DNA of 64,000 bases, taken from positions 127,384,845-127,448,844 of the forward strand of contig OV884056.1 in the NCBI GenBank assembly GCA_930367215.1, given 5' to 3'. Below the pieces are notes generated by a model, which did no database searches, was not told where the DNA came from, and saw only the letters and a program-made list of their open reading frames with translations. Within the stretch, counting starts at the first letter, position 1. Every line of letters begins with the position of its first letter. Of the stretch, positions 34,039 to 45,468 are shown one piece after another. The position numbers and the translations under genes were made by a program. Source of the stretch: Pollenia angustigena. Lineage: Eukaryota; Arthropoda; Insecta; Diptera; Polleniidae.

Positions 34039-34573
34039 GCCTTAGGTTTGTTGAAGGTGTCATTGTATGTTCTCACCCGTAGTTTGGTTTTTGCTCATGA
34101 CCTGGGTTTTTATCGACTGGACATGACTCTTGTGATGCATTTTGCATGGCGGGGGCCTGTCCGAGTCGTCTAGGTTATTGTGAGGGACTTATTCTGCGGT
34201 TGAGGGCATATTTTGAAGGGAAGTATATTCTGTATTGGTGCTTGTGAGGTATAGTAGGCCTTAGGCCTTAGGTCTGTTCGGGTGGTCATAGCGTGTGGCT
34301 TGTCTGTACTTTGGCTTCGGACTTAATCTGGGTTTTACCGACTGGACATGTTTCTTCTATGCATATTGCATGGTGGCTGCTTGTCTGAGTCGTCCAGGTT
34401 TTGTTCGGGGTTATTGCTGCAGATGGGTTACATGTTTTTGGCGGGAAGGTATATTCGGGGGTTCATCAACACCTCTTCGATGCTTTGCATTATTGGTGTG
34501 TTGATGCTTTTTAAACAGCGTCCACTTCGGTGGAACGGTCACCAGTCCGGAACTATTTTGGAGTTCAACTGGT
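32150..34573 (+). mobile_element. R1-clade retrotransposon, family A, copy A4 (5' half missing, 3' end replaced)
   Basis: Begins at the VLSSWKECMDALM region of ORF2 and ends in the A 3' UTR at CAACTGGT, where B-type 3' UTR takes over. Substitutions and stops match A2, so it derives from the 3' half of an A2-like copy. The 3' UTR has the ORF2-derived module (about 34080-34480) but not the A-type structured end. Confidence 0.88.
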
Positions 34574-35292
34574 CATTTGTGACCATTGAGTCTCCCGTGA
34601 GGGTGACTGTATTTATTGTTGTCCTTATGGTCATTGTTTGTGCGTGATGTCCCTTGCTGGTGACACGCGAGGTGGCCAAAGTGTCGCTCGTGAGAGCGGC
34701 TGTTTATTGTTTTTGTGTATCGTCTATGGTGATGTATAGTCCCTTTATGTGGATGTATGTTCCAGTGTCGCTGTGTCGCAGTTTGCAGTGTAGCTGTGTT
34801 GCTGTGTTGCTGGTTGCTGTCGTGTGTGCTGCAGTCTGCTGTGGGCCACCAGTCCCGGTACCGTTTGGGGTCCAACTGGTAGTAGTTTAGGCTACGAAGC
34901 TGACCGAAGTCTTTATTCGGTGCCACGGGAACCAGGGTGCCCTTGGGACCTCGGTCCCAACCTGGTTATGGTGAGGCCCCTTCGGGGGAGTAACGTGGTG
35001 GTTGTGGTTTAATACCCATATCGCGGGTAGAGTAATTTATTGCTCGGTGTGGAGTTGCATTGCAACCGGTTGACATTTGACCATAAAATGGTAGGAGTGT
35101 TAGATAGGCTCCGCCCTTCACCGAGGGGGATGAAGTGTCCAAATGCACGGATTCGAAGTCGGTACCCTTGCTCTGGTGTCACAGTTTGTGGCGAAGGAGG
35201 AAGGGGGCGATGGTCACGCATGTTTTGACCCTGTGTTAAGAGCACCGTTAGGAAAGGTCTTCGGACGATGATCACGTAAAACCGGAAAAATC
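34574..35292 (+). mobile_element. Family B 3' UTR fragment joined to A4
   Basis: Appears to match 25970-26688 of B3 base for base and carries the complete structured B 3' end up to the target duplication. It results from the 8,604-base duplication, so the unit ending here is an A/B chimera: A ORF2 and 3' UTR start, B 3' terminus. Confidence 0.88.
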
Positions 35293-35306
35293 TGTCCCTA
35301 TCTACT
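35293..35306 (+). repeat. 28S rDNA-derived R1 target-site duplication, chimera/A5 boundary
   Basis: Exact TGTCCCTATCTACT. Confidence 0.9.
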
Positions 35307-36125
35307 CAGTTGACTGATTTGAAGTGTGCGGACGTGTTCGCGGCTAAAATTGTGTGTTAAAAGTTGATTTTTTGTAATATTTTCTGTTTTTCTTAAAATC
35401 GAAAGTAGTTTACGGTTTGTGTGTGTTTTCAGGTAAACCTGAATATCGTTTTGTGTCTGTTATCTGCTTGTGCGTAATTTTTCTCAGAATTGTGTAATAT
35501 TTGTGTCTTACATTATTGTAGCATACTTTATTGCCCCTTTGTGCGAGAAATTCGTGGAAGCAGGTAATAAACTGCGTGTGCGCGTTTATTGCCCTTTTCA
35601 GGTCATCGCGTGTGTTAAGTGAAAGTGCTTGCTGCTGTATTTTTATTGCCGTAAGTGATTTTTGCTTATTTTGTTTTGTTTATTTTATTGCTTTTTGTGT
35701 GTGGGATTAAAATCTGTTAGTTTTTATTTTCCTGGGATTGTCCGTTGTTCACTGTAAGCGCTTTATTGCCTTGCAGGCGTTCTTTCGTTGTGTCGTGTGT
35801 TCTTGTCCGTTTATTACCACAAGTGGATTAACTGCTTTGTGTGTTTTAATTCTCGGTACTACGTTTGTCCGTTGTTCACTGTAAGCGTATTATTGCTTTG
35901 CAGGTGTTCTTTCTTGTGTTTTGTCCGTTTATTACTACAAGTAGCTAAGCTGCTTGTGGGTTTTAAAATTCGTGGTATTTGCTGTCTTGTGTTGTCTGGT
36001 TTTACGGTTGTCGTTAATCTCTGTGAGTGCTTAATTGCCTTGCGTGAGTTTTGCTGTGTTGTCTGTCTATTTTGCCCTTGCTATTACTTGTCCGTGAGTA
36101 AGATTGTGAATTTTATTGCTGTCTG

Positions 36126-37557
36126 ATGTCGGTCGTAGTGAAGCGTAAGGGGGAAAAGGCGAAAGGTCGCGTTGATGGGAAATCCGTTTCTGGGAATAAG
36201 GATAGTATTAGCTGTGTGTCTGATGGTTTGTCTGTGAGTGAGTTTGAGGGTGATAGTTTCAAGCGACCAAGGGTTGTTTCACTGTTAGAGACTGTGGGTG
36301 GGGTGGCTGTAGCAGAGTCGTCTGCTATGGATACGGTACATGAGTCTGCTAATGAGGAGAAGGTTAGGGTGAAATTGCTGATGAAGAAGAAGAAGAAGGT
36401 TGAAGGTAAAGGTGAGGGTGTTGGCGTTAGTGATTTTGTCCGTGGTCCGAAGGTTGGTACTGGTTTGAACGTGGGTATGCGTGAAATACATAGTGAGCTA
36501 GTTAGTTATTTGAAGAGTAAAGGTATTGCTGCGGAGGTTATTTTAGGTGCCCGTGAGATAACGGCTAGGTTTGATGGGTTGTTGGTAGAGTCCATGCTGG
36601 CGAATGAGCGCCTTAGGGGTAAGGTTGATGCTCTAGAGGGTATTTCTGGTAAAGGGCGGGTTAATTCTTCTCCTGTTGTTTTAGGTCCTGAGTTGTTCGC
36701 TAAAAAGGTGGTGTCGGTTGCGTCTCTTGGTAAATTGTCTACTAGTAGTCAGGTGGTTTCTAAGCCGCAAGTGTCTGTTGATGGTCAGAGTTTCTCTAGT
36801 CCGAAAGTGCCTGTTCCAATGGCGGTTCCCAAGCCGGTTGAGACTTGGTCGCTTGTCGTTAAAGGGAAGCCTGGGGTTTCTTCAAAGGAGGTGATGGATA
36901 AGGTTAAGGGTGAGGTCGGTCCTACACTAGGCGTGCGTGTGCATGACCTTTTTGCTTTACGCAATGGTGGGGCTGTAATGAGAATCCCCTCTGTAGCTGA
37001 GAGGGATAAGGTTTTGGCGAACAAAAGGTTCAGTGAGATTGGTCTTGAGGTTGAAGTAAGGGACAAGTTAGGGCCAAGGGTGGTCGTGGAAAAGTGAAGT
37101 TTCGGTAGATGACTTCATGTCGGATTTGTATGGATTTAATTTCATTAGGTTGTTGAGTTTTGATGAGTTTAAAGGGGAAGAACGGCTTGTTTCAAGTCCA
37201 TGGAAGGCTACAGGTGGTTCTGTTAGTGTCATTTTAGAAGGTAGTGCTCGGACTATGCATCATTTGCTGGCTGTGGACCGGTGCTACATAAAGTGGTTTG
37301 CGCTCAGGGTTCGCGAGTATGCTCAAATACGGGTTTGCCATCGTTGCATGGGCTTTGACCATGTGGTTAGGGAATGCAAGGCTAAGCAGGATATTTGTCG
37401 GCATTGTGGGCAGGCTGGGCACGTGGCTTCACGCTGTGAGTCCGGTATTCGTTGTCGAAATTGTGCGTTGAGGGGTCAGCCTGCTGACCACTTAATGCTG
37501 TCTGTTGAATGCCCGATATACGGGGCTAGGCTAGCTAGGGAGAATTCAAGGCATTAA
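36126..37557 (+). pseudogene. ORF1 (gag-like) of A5
   Basis: Same as A3: open 36126-37097, 8-base deletion, then 37117-37557 with three zinc knuckles; the stop is one base before the ORF2 ATG. Confidence 0.9.
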
Positions 37558-37558
37558 T

Positions 37559-40500
37559 ATGGATAGTACGAATTTCAAATTTTTCCAGCTTAACTGCGAG
37601 AGGTCGTTTGCGGTGATGTGTGAGTTAGGGCAGGCTATTCGTAGTACGGGTGCGGCTTTTGTTTTTGTGCAAGAGCCGTACACTACGGCTGGCCAGCTTA
37701 GGGGTCTTCCTAGGGGTTTACGTATTTTTACGGATGTTGGGCGTAAGGCAGCTGTTATAGTAACAGATTCGGCAATTGACTGCACTATGGCGAGTTCTTC
37801 GGAATTCGGCGTGTGTATTTCTGCTGAGGGTGCTTTTGGTAGGGTATTTTTGTGTAGTTTATATTGTAGGTTTGGTGATCCGTTGGAACCATATTTAGAT
37901 TATATGGAATCAGTGCTGCTCCTGGCGGGTGGATTTCCACTGATTTTTGGCCTTGACGCGAATGCCTGTTCTCATATGTGGTTTAGTAAGATGAGTAGAA
38001 GCGCTCCTGCACATCAAAGTTATGCCCGAGGACTGGTGCTTAGCGAGTGGCTGATCGCCAATAATGCTCATGTTTTAAATGAGCCGAGCGATCTGTATAT
38101 CTTCGATGGTCCCTGCGGTTCAAGTGATATTGATGTTAGTTTAGCGAATAGTATAGCTAGGACAGGTTTCACTTTTAGTTGGTCGATTAGAGGTGATTGG
38201 GGGGTGAGTGATCACAGCCTCATTGAGGTTGTGGTCGGTCATACGCAGCGTGTTGTGGTGGACAATGACTTCCGTCATTGGGGTCGTCCTAGTGTTAGTT
38301 GGGACAACTATGCTGTATTTTTCAGGGAAATGGTGTTAGAAACATCCTTGGCAGATTTTTCAAATCTGTCTGTGGATAAGCAGGTTGCTAAGGTAGATGA
38401 GTGGCTAGTGTATTCGAATGATACGATTTTAGGTCGGCAGCGTAGGCGTAAGTTTGGTAAAGTAAAGTGGTGGACTCGAGACCTGACTGAAATGCGTCAG
38501 GGTGTCCGTCGTCTCAGGGTTTCGTACCAGAGAGGCCGGCGTACTGGCGCAGATGATTTAGCTCAAAGAAAAGCCACTTATAGTGCTGGACTTAGGGCTT
38601 ACAAGGATGCTATTGTTAGGGTTAAAGAGGCTGAGTGGAGGTATTTCGTTAGGGAAAATGCTGATGACCCTTGGGGTAGGGTTTATAAGATTTGTAGGGG
38701 TAAGGGTGGGCGATCTGAGGTTGCTTCTCTTACCGTTGATGGTAGTGTTTTGTCTTCATGGAAAGAGTGCATGGATGCTTTGATGGCCAATTTCTTTCCG
38801 GGGTCGGTTGATCAGTTGCCGCCAGTCTTACTGAACGGCATTGATCCTCCACCCTTGGAGGGGATGAAGTCATTCAAAGCGTTCAGCGGGTGAGGTGTAG
38901 AAAGTCTCCTGGTATGGACGGAATGACTGGAGAAATGTGTAAAAGCATTTTTAAGGCCATTCCTGAGTATTTGGAGGTTTTGTTCGGTAGATGTTTGGCT
39001 GAAGGTTATTTTCCTGTGGCTTGGAAAACAGCTCGTGTTGTGCTGCTGCTTAAGTCTCCCGATAAGATTAGGAGTAATCCTGGATCTTATCGGGGCATCA
39101 GTTTGCTTCCAGTGCTTGGTAAAGTACTGGAGAGAATTATGGTGGCTCGACTTGGGCAGCTAAATGATGCGGCTATATCTGAGCTTCAGTTTGGTTTTAG
39201 GCAAGGTAAAAGTGTTGAGGACGCGTTGCTTCATGTTCGCAATTGTGTCAGTACTGCTACTTCTAAATATGTTTTAGGCATATTTGTTGATTTCAGGGGT
39301 GCTTTCGACCATTTGCAGTGGGGTGCGATAATAAGTAGGTTAGAGGCGATTGGTTGTCGTGAGATTGGTATTTGGCGCAGTTATTTTGAGGATAGAAAAG
39401 CGTGTGTGGTAGGTGGAAATGGCACTGTTTGGCGGAATGTTGTGAGGGGCTGTCCGCAGGGGTCCATCTGTGGTCCATTTATTTGGAACCTCATGATGGA
39501 CACTCTGTTGAGGTCACTTGCGATTTCCTACAAACTGTGTGCATATGCTGATGATCTGGTCATCCTTATCGAGGGTCAAAATCGTGTTGATCTTGAGACT
39601 AGGGGTGGGCAGGCCATGGATATTGTAGAGTCGTGGAGTCGAAGAGTAGGTGTTGAGGTATCGCGTGAGAAGACGGTGATGATGCTTTTGAAAGGTAGAT
39701 TAGCTAGGTCGTCGATTGAAGTCTCTGGTGACACTGGTCTCAGATATGTGACTGAGGTAAAGTATTTGGGACTAGTGTTAGCTGAGAGGATTAATTTTAA
39801 AGTTCATCTTCCATACATCAGGGGGAAGTTGGCTTCGGTTGCAGGTGTACTTAGGCGCATTTTAAGGAGCGATTGGGGTCTCAGCAGACATGCAGTGCGT
39901 ACCATATATGAAGGGCTATTTGCTGCTTGTGCAACATTTGGTGCTCCAGTATGGTATGAAACTGTCATGACTGGTTTGGGTAGGGACAAGATTTTTACAG
40001 TTCAGAGAATTGCCTTGCTGGCATCTCTGCCTGTTTGTAGGACTGTCTCTACTGAGGCCTTGCAGGTGTATTTAGGTGTTGTGCCCTTAGATTTAGAGGT
40101 AATCCGTAGGGCTGTTGCTTTTAAGCTTCGAAAGGGGTTACCTCTTTCAAGCTCTGATTGGGTTTCTGCTGATGAGGTGGCTGGTTTGGATAGAAAACGC
40201 ATTAAGGAGGTTTTAGATGGTTGTGTTGTTGATAGGTGGCAAAGAAGGTGGGAGGTTTCTACGAAAGGTCGTGTAAAATTTTCGTTTATACGAAATGTCA
40301 TTTTTGTTAGAGACAATCCTTATTTCAGCTTTGGGCTTGGTCCCCTTTAATGGTTCCTTTAATGCATTTTTGCATGAAAGGGGCTTGGCCAGATCGTCCA
40401 GATGTTCGTGCGGAGCTGATTCTGAGGATTGGCTTCATTTGTTAACAGTGTGTCCTCTTTTTAATGAGGCTAGGGATTTAGGTGGCATGGGAATTGTACA

Positions 40501-40612
40501 TATTGGTGATATGTATGACTTTAGCAGTGTTCTGGCCAGTCCTCGCACCTTGCAATTGCTTGGTGATTTCACGAGGATTGTACTAAATACGAGGAGGTAT
40601 GGTGGGCCTTAG
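37559..40612 (+). pseudogene. ORF2 of A5: intact endonuclease, RT frameshifted
   Basis: Same as A3: endonuclease part 37559-38893, RT part 38890-40350 and C-terminal finger part 40295-40612, separated by a one-base loss and a small deletion-insertion. Confidence 0.9.
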
Positions 40613-40719
40613 GCCTTAGGTTTGTTGAAGGTGTCATTGTATGTTCTCACCCGTAGTTTGGTTTTTGCTCATGACCTGGGTTTTTATCGACTGGACATGA
40701 CTCTTGTGATGCATTTTGC

Positions 40720-42642
40720 ATGGCGGGGGCCTGTCTGAGTCGTCTAGGTTATAGTGTGTTTTGTGTTTTGTCTTCATGGAAAGAGTGCATGGATGCTTTG
40801 ATGGCAAATTTCTTTCCGGGGTCGGTTGTTCAGTTGCCGCCAGTCTTACTGAACGGCATTGATCCTCCACCCTTGGAGGGGGATGAAGTCACTCAAAGCG
40901 TTCAGCAGGTGAGGTGTAGAAAGTCTCCTGGTATGGACGGAATGACTGGAGAAATGTGTAAAAGCATTTTTAAGGCCATTCCTGAGTATTTGGAGGTTTT
41001 GTTCGGTAGATGTTTGGCTGAAGGTTATTTTCCTGTGGCTTGGAAAACAGCTCGTGTTGTGGTGCTGCTTAAGTCTCCCGATAAGATTAGGAGTAATCCT
41101 GGATCTTATCGGGGCATCAGTTTGCTTCCAGTGCTTGGTAAAGTACTGGAGAGAATTATGGTGTCTCGACTTGGGCAGCTAAATGATGCGGCTATATCTG
41201 AGCTTCAGTTTGGTTTTAGGCAAGGTAAAAGTGTTGAGGACGCGTTGCTTCATGTTCGCAATTGTGTCAGTACTGCTACTTCTAAATATGTTTTAGGCAT
41301 ATTTGTTGATTTCAGGGGTGCTTTCGACCATTTGCAGTGGGGTGCGATAATAAGTCGGTTAGAGGCGATTGGTTGTCGTGAGATTGGTATTTGGCGCAGT
41401 TATTTTGAGGATAGAAAAGCGTGTGTGGTAGGTGGAAATGGCACTGTTTGGCGGAATGTTGTGAGGGGCTGTCCGCAGGGGTCCATCTGTGGTCCATTTA
41501 TTTGGAACCTCATGATGGACACTCTGTTGAGGTCACTTGCGATTTCCTACAAACTGTGTGCATATGCTGATGATCTGGTCATCCTTATCGAGGGTCAAAA
41601 TCGTGTTGATCTTGAGACTAGGGGTGGGCAGGCCATGGATATTGTAGAGTCGTGGAGTCGAAGAGTAGGTGTTGAGGTATCGCGTGAGAAGACGGTGATG
41701 ATGCTTTTGAAAGGTAGATTAGCTAGGTCGCCGATTGTAGTCTCTGGTGACACTGGTCTCAGATATGTGACTGAGGTAAAGTATTTGGGACTAGTGTTAG
41801 CTGAGAGGATTAATTTTAAAGTTCATCTTCCATACATCAGGGGGAAGTTGGCTTCGGTTGCAGGTGTACTTAGGCGCATTTTAAGGAGCGATTGGGGTCT
41901 CAGCAGACATGCAGTGCGTACCATATATGAAGAGCTATTTGTTGCTTGTTGAACATTTGGTGATCCAGTATGGTATGAAACTGTCATGACTGGTTTGGGT
42001 AGGGACAAGATTTTTACAGTTCAGAGAATTGCCTTGCTGGCATCTCTGCCTGTTTGTAGGACTGTCTCTACTGAGGCCTTGCAGGTGTTGTTAGGTGTTG
42101 TGCCCTTAGATTTAGAGGTAATCCGTAGGGCTGTTGCTTTTAAGCTTCGAAAGGGGTAACCTCTTTCAAGCTCTGATTGGGTTTCTGCTGATGAGGTGGC
42201 TGGTTTGGATAGAAAACGCATTAAGGAGGTTTTAGATGGTTGTGTTGTTGATAGGTCGCAAAGAAGGTGGGAGGTTTCTACGAAAGGTCGTGTAACATTT
42301 TCGTTTATACGAAATGTCAGGTTTGTTAGAGACAATCCTCATTTCAGCTTTGGGCTTGGTCTGGGTTTCTTTTTGACTGGACACGGTTCCTTTAATGCAT
42401 TTTTGCATGAAAGGGGTGCCAGATCGTCCAGATGTTCGTGCGGAGCTGATTCTGCGGATTGGCTTCATTTGTTAACAGTGTGTCCTCTTTTTAATGAGGC
42501 TAGGGATTTAGGTGGCATGGGAATTGTCCATATTGGTGATATGTATGACTTAAGCAGTGTTCTGGCCAGTCCTCGCACCTCGCAATTGCTTGGTGATTTC
42601 ACGAGGATTGTACTAAATACGAGGAGGAATGGTGGGCCTTAG
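40720..42642 (+). pseudogene. ORF2 remnant of A6 with 3' UTR-derived ATG
   Basis: Same as the A4 remnant: fused RT frame 40720-41952, TGA, TAA at 42157-42159, and an open C-terminal part 42196-42642 with the CxCx8Hx4C finger. Confidence 0.85.
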
Positions 42643-43599
42643 GCCTTAGGTTTGTTGAAGGTGTCATTGTATGTTCTCACCCGTAGTTTGGTTTTTGCTC
42701 ATGACCTGGGTTTTTATCGACTGGACATGACTCTTGTGATGCATTTTGCATGGCGGGGGCCTGTCCGAGTCGTCTAGGTTATTGTGAGGGACTTATTCTG
42801 CGGTTGAGGGCATATTTTGAAGGGAAGTATATTCTGTATTGGTGCTTGTGAGGTATAGTAGGCCTTAGGCCTTAGGTCTGTTCGGGTGGTCATAGCGTGT
42901 GGCTTGTCTGTACTTTGGCTTCGGACTTAATCTGGGTTTTACCGACTGGACATGTTTCTTCTATGCATATTGCATGGTGGCTGCTTGTCTGAGTCGTCCA
43001 GGTTTTGTTCGGGGTTATTGCTGCAGATGGGTTACATGTTTTTGGCGGGAAGGTATATTCGGGGGTTCATCAACACCTCTTCGATGCTTTGCATTATTGG
43101 TGTGTTGATGCTTTTTAAACAGCGTCCACTTCGGTGGAACGGTCACCAGTCCGGAACTATTTTGGAGTTCAACTGGTAGTAGTCTTTAGCTACGAAGCTG
43201 ACCGGAGTCTTTATCTGGTACCACGGGAACCAGGACGCCCTTGGAATTACGATTCCAACCTGGTTAATGGTGAGGCCCCTTTCGGGGAGTAACGTGGTGG
43301 CTGTGGTTTAATGCGCAAAGCGCGGGTAGAGTAATTTATTGCTCGATGTGGAGTTGCATTGCAATTATTTAATGCTGTTATTCAAAGAACAGAAGGAGTT
43401 TTAGATAGGCTCCGCACCTCACCAAGGTGGAAGCACAATGTCCAAAATACATTGCCTTCGTTATGGTACCTTTACTCCAATGGCCACAGCTTCGTGGCGG
43501 GAGGTTTAAAGGGAACGGTGGTAAACGTTTTTACCCAGTGGCTAAGACCCACCATGCAATTATGTCATAGTACAGGTAAGCATGTAAAACGCGGACTTC
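40754..43599 (+). mobile_element. R1-clade retrotransposon, family A, copy A6 (duplicate of A4 with complete 3' end)
   Basis: Repeats A4 up to 43177 but then continues with the normal A 3' UTR (TAGTAGTCTTTAGCTACG) to the target duplication. It therefore shows what the original rearranged copy looked like before duplication. Confidence 0.88.
42643..43599 (+). other. 3' UTR of A6
   Basis: Contains the two ORF2-derived degenerate copies, then the structured end with the same stems as A1. It has small changes such as GCGCAAAGCGCGGG near 43313. No gene is seen. Confidence 0.75.
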
Positions 43600-43613
43600 T
43601 GTCCCTATCTACT
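43600..43613 (+). repeat. 28S rDNA-derived R1 target-site duplication, A6/B4 boundary
   Basis: Exact TGTCCCTATCTACT. Confidence 0.9.
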
Positions 43614-44186
43614 CACTTTGTAGTGTGACGTTGAACTGTGCGGACGCGTTATTTTGCTAGTGCTCAAAGTTGAAATTGCGATTGAAAATTTCAGTGATAT
43701 AGACATTGTGAACAATTGTGATTTTGGTGTGAAAAATTGACGGTGAGTCTTGGCTATCTGAGGGTGGTCAAATTTTTCAGATCGGTTAGCGGATGCCGAA
43801 GATATACGCGGATAAAATTTCGGTATGTTATTTTATTTCGGTGTGGGTTTTTAATTTTGGCGGCGTTCGTTTGTCGATAATGGCGGCGTCAGATTTTATT
43901 TATCGATACTGTGTTTACACGAGGGTATTTTTGTGACGAGCAAAAGATTTTGTCGCGACATCGCTAACTACTGACATTTCTGTCAGAGTGCGGTTCATTC
44001 GTGGTGATTGATATTTTTGGACTTTTGGCTATTTTCGGTTTTTCTTTGATTTTACGGTTCGGTTTCGGTTGTTTGGTGTTTTTTGGGTACCTGGTTGACG
44101 ACTTGGCAGTTTTTTGGTGATATTCTTTTGAGTTTATTGGTGTGGATTGGTAATTGGTGCCGAAAATCCGCCACACTGACAGTGAG

Positions 44187-45466
44187 ATGTCGAGTGCTGA
44201 GGACGGAGGTTCGGCGAAATCGAAGAAGTTCAAGCCTGGTTCCCCTCAGGCTAAGCGTGCTGCTGCTGCTGCTAAGGCGGCTAGTGCTGTTGGTGATGTT
44301 GGTACTGTTGGTGCTGGTGCTCCCAAGGCTGTTGCTGGTGCTGCTGCAGGTGTTTCCGGTGGAGCTGTAGTTGATGATGAAGTGATGGTCATAAATACTG
44401 ACGCGTCATCGGTTGTGTACGGTTCCCGTAGGTCGAGGAACAGAAAGAGGGTTGGAGGTATGGCAGCTGCCGATGGCGAGATACAGGGGATGAAGGAGAT
44501 AACGAGAGGTCTAACGGCGGTGGTTGTTAAGGAGGGCGTGTCGACTAGGCTGGCGAGTGAAGTGCTGGAGTTCGCGGCACAATATGAGGAGGTGCTGATT
44601 CGGCTCATTGCCGAAAATGAAAGACTGAGGGGACGATTGGATGTTGGTGTGGTAGCTGGGCCCTCGAAAGTGGCCTCGGCTGGTGCAGCGCCTGTATTTG
44701 CGGTGCCGAAGGCGCCTGATGTCCCTGTGGCTGCTCCCAAGTTGCCATACGCGACGAAGCCGGTGGAGACGTGTGCTGTGATGGTGAAAGGGAAAGGTGT
44801 CCCTGTTTCATCTAAGGAGGTGGTGAGCAAGGTGGTGGAGCAGATGGGTCCAACGCTGGGTGTACGATTGCACGAGGTACGGCCAACGCAGGATGGTGGT
44901 GCAGTAATCCGCACTCCCTCCGTGGCTGAACGGACGAAGATCGTGGAGAACAGCAAGTTCGGTGAGGTAGGACTCCAGGTGTCTGTGACCGATAAATTGG
45001 GTCCTAAGGTGACCGTGCAGCGTGTGCACGCGGAGATCACCCCAGATGAATTTATGCAGGAGCTGTATGAGCTGAATTTGTAGGAGATGTTGTCTCCGGA
45101 GTCCTACCGTAAGAGTGTGAGGCTGGTGAATAGGCCCTGGAGGGCAGATGGAGGTCCAGTGAATATTAATCTGGAATGCACGCCGAGAGTTGCGGAGCAC
45201 CTTAGGGCCACTGGCGTTTATGTTAAGTGGATCCGATTTTTGGTGCGAATCCAGGAGCCAGTGTTTGCGTGCTATCGGTGCCTTGGTTTCGATCATCGTG
45301 TCAGCGAGTGCCGTATGGTGTGATGGGACATGGTGCCCCTAGGTGCCAGAATGAAATTCGTTGCCGGAATTGTGCGTTCAAGGGCTTGCCTGCGAACCAT
45401 CTGATGATGTCGATGGAGTGTCCGGTCTATGCGGCCGCGGTAGCGAGGGTGAATGCTAGACATTAA
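44187..45466 (+). pseudogene. ORF1 (gag-like) of B4
   Basis: ATG at 44187. Open to the TAG at 45081-45083, with the basic and Ala/Gly-rich N-terminal part, the AAQYEEVLIRLIAENERLRGRL helix and the pre-knuckle domain (VETCAVMV here, Trp in other copies). After the stop the first knuckle is readable. A 25-base deletion near 45316 destroys the second and shifts the frame to the third, ending at TAA 45464-45466. Confidence 0.88.
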
Positions 45467-45468
45467 AT

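Larger units (their letters stand above)
35307..40753 (+). mobile_element. R1-clade retrotransposon, family A, copy A5 (duplicate of A3)
   Basis: Second copy of A3 within the 8,604-base duplication, with the same leader (35307-36125), lesions and truncated 3' UTR. Confidence 0.9.
25970..43177 (+). repeat. Tandem duplication of 8,604 bases, two copies
   Basis: Copy one is 25970-34573 and copy two 34574-43177. All reading frames, breaks and the internal A3/A4 joint recur with the same offset, and I saw no base difference between the copies. The joint at 34571-34573 connects a family A 3' UTR (CAACTGGT) to the interior of a family B 3' UTR (CATTTGTGACC) through three shared bases GGT. The event is younger than the A3/A4 rearrangement, because both copies contain that. 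Such perfect identity could also be an assembly artefact. Confidence 0.88.

Noticed and set aside
44246..45040. Long antisense frame over family B ORF1 (also at 56367-57170 and 21508-22206)
   Set aside because: It mirrors the codon pattern of ORF1, gives a low-complexity Ser/Thr/Pro-rich product and is broken or joined by the same indels. It is a shadow frame.
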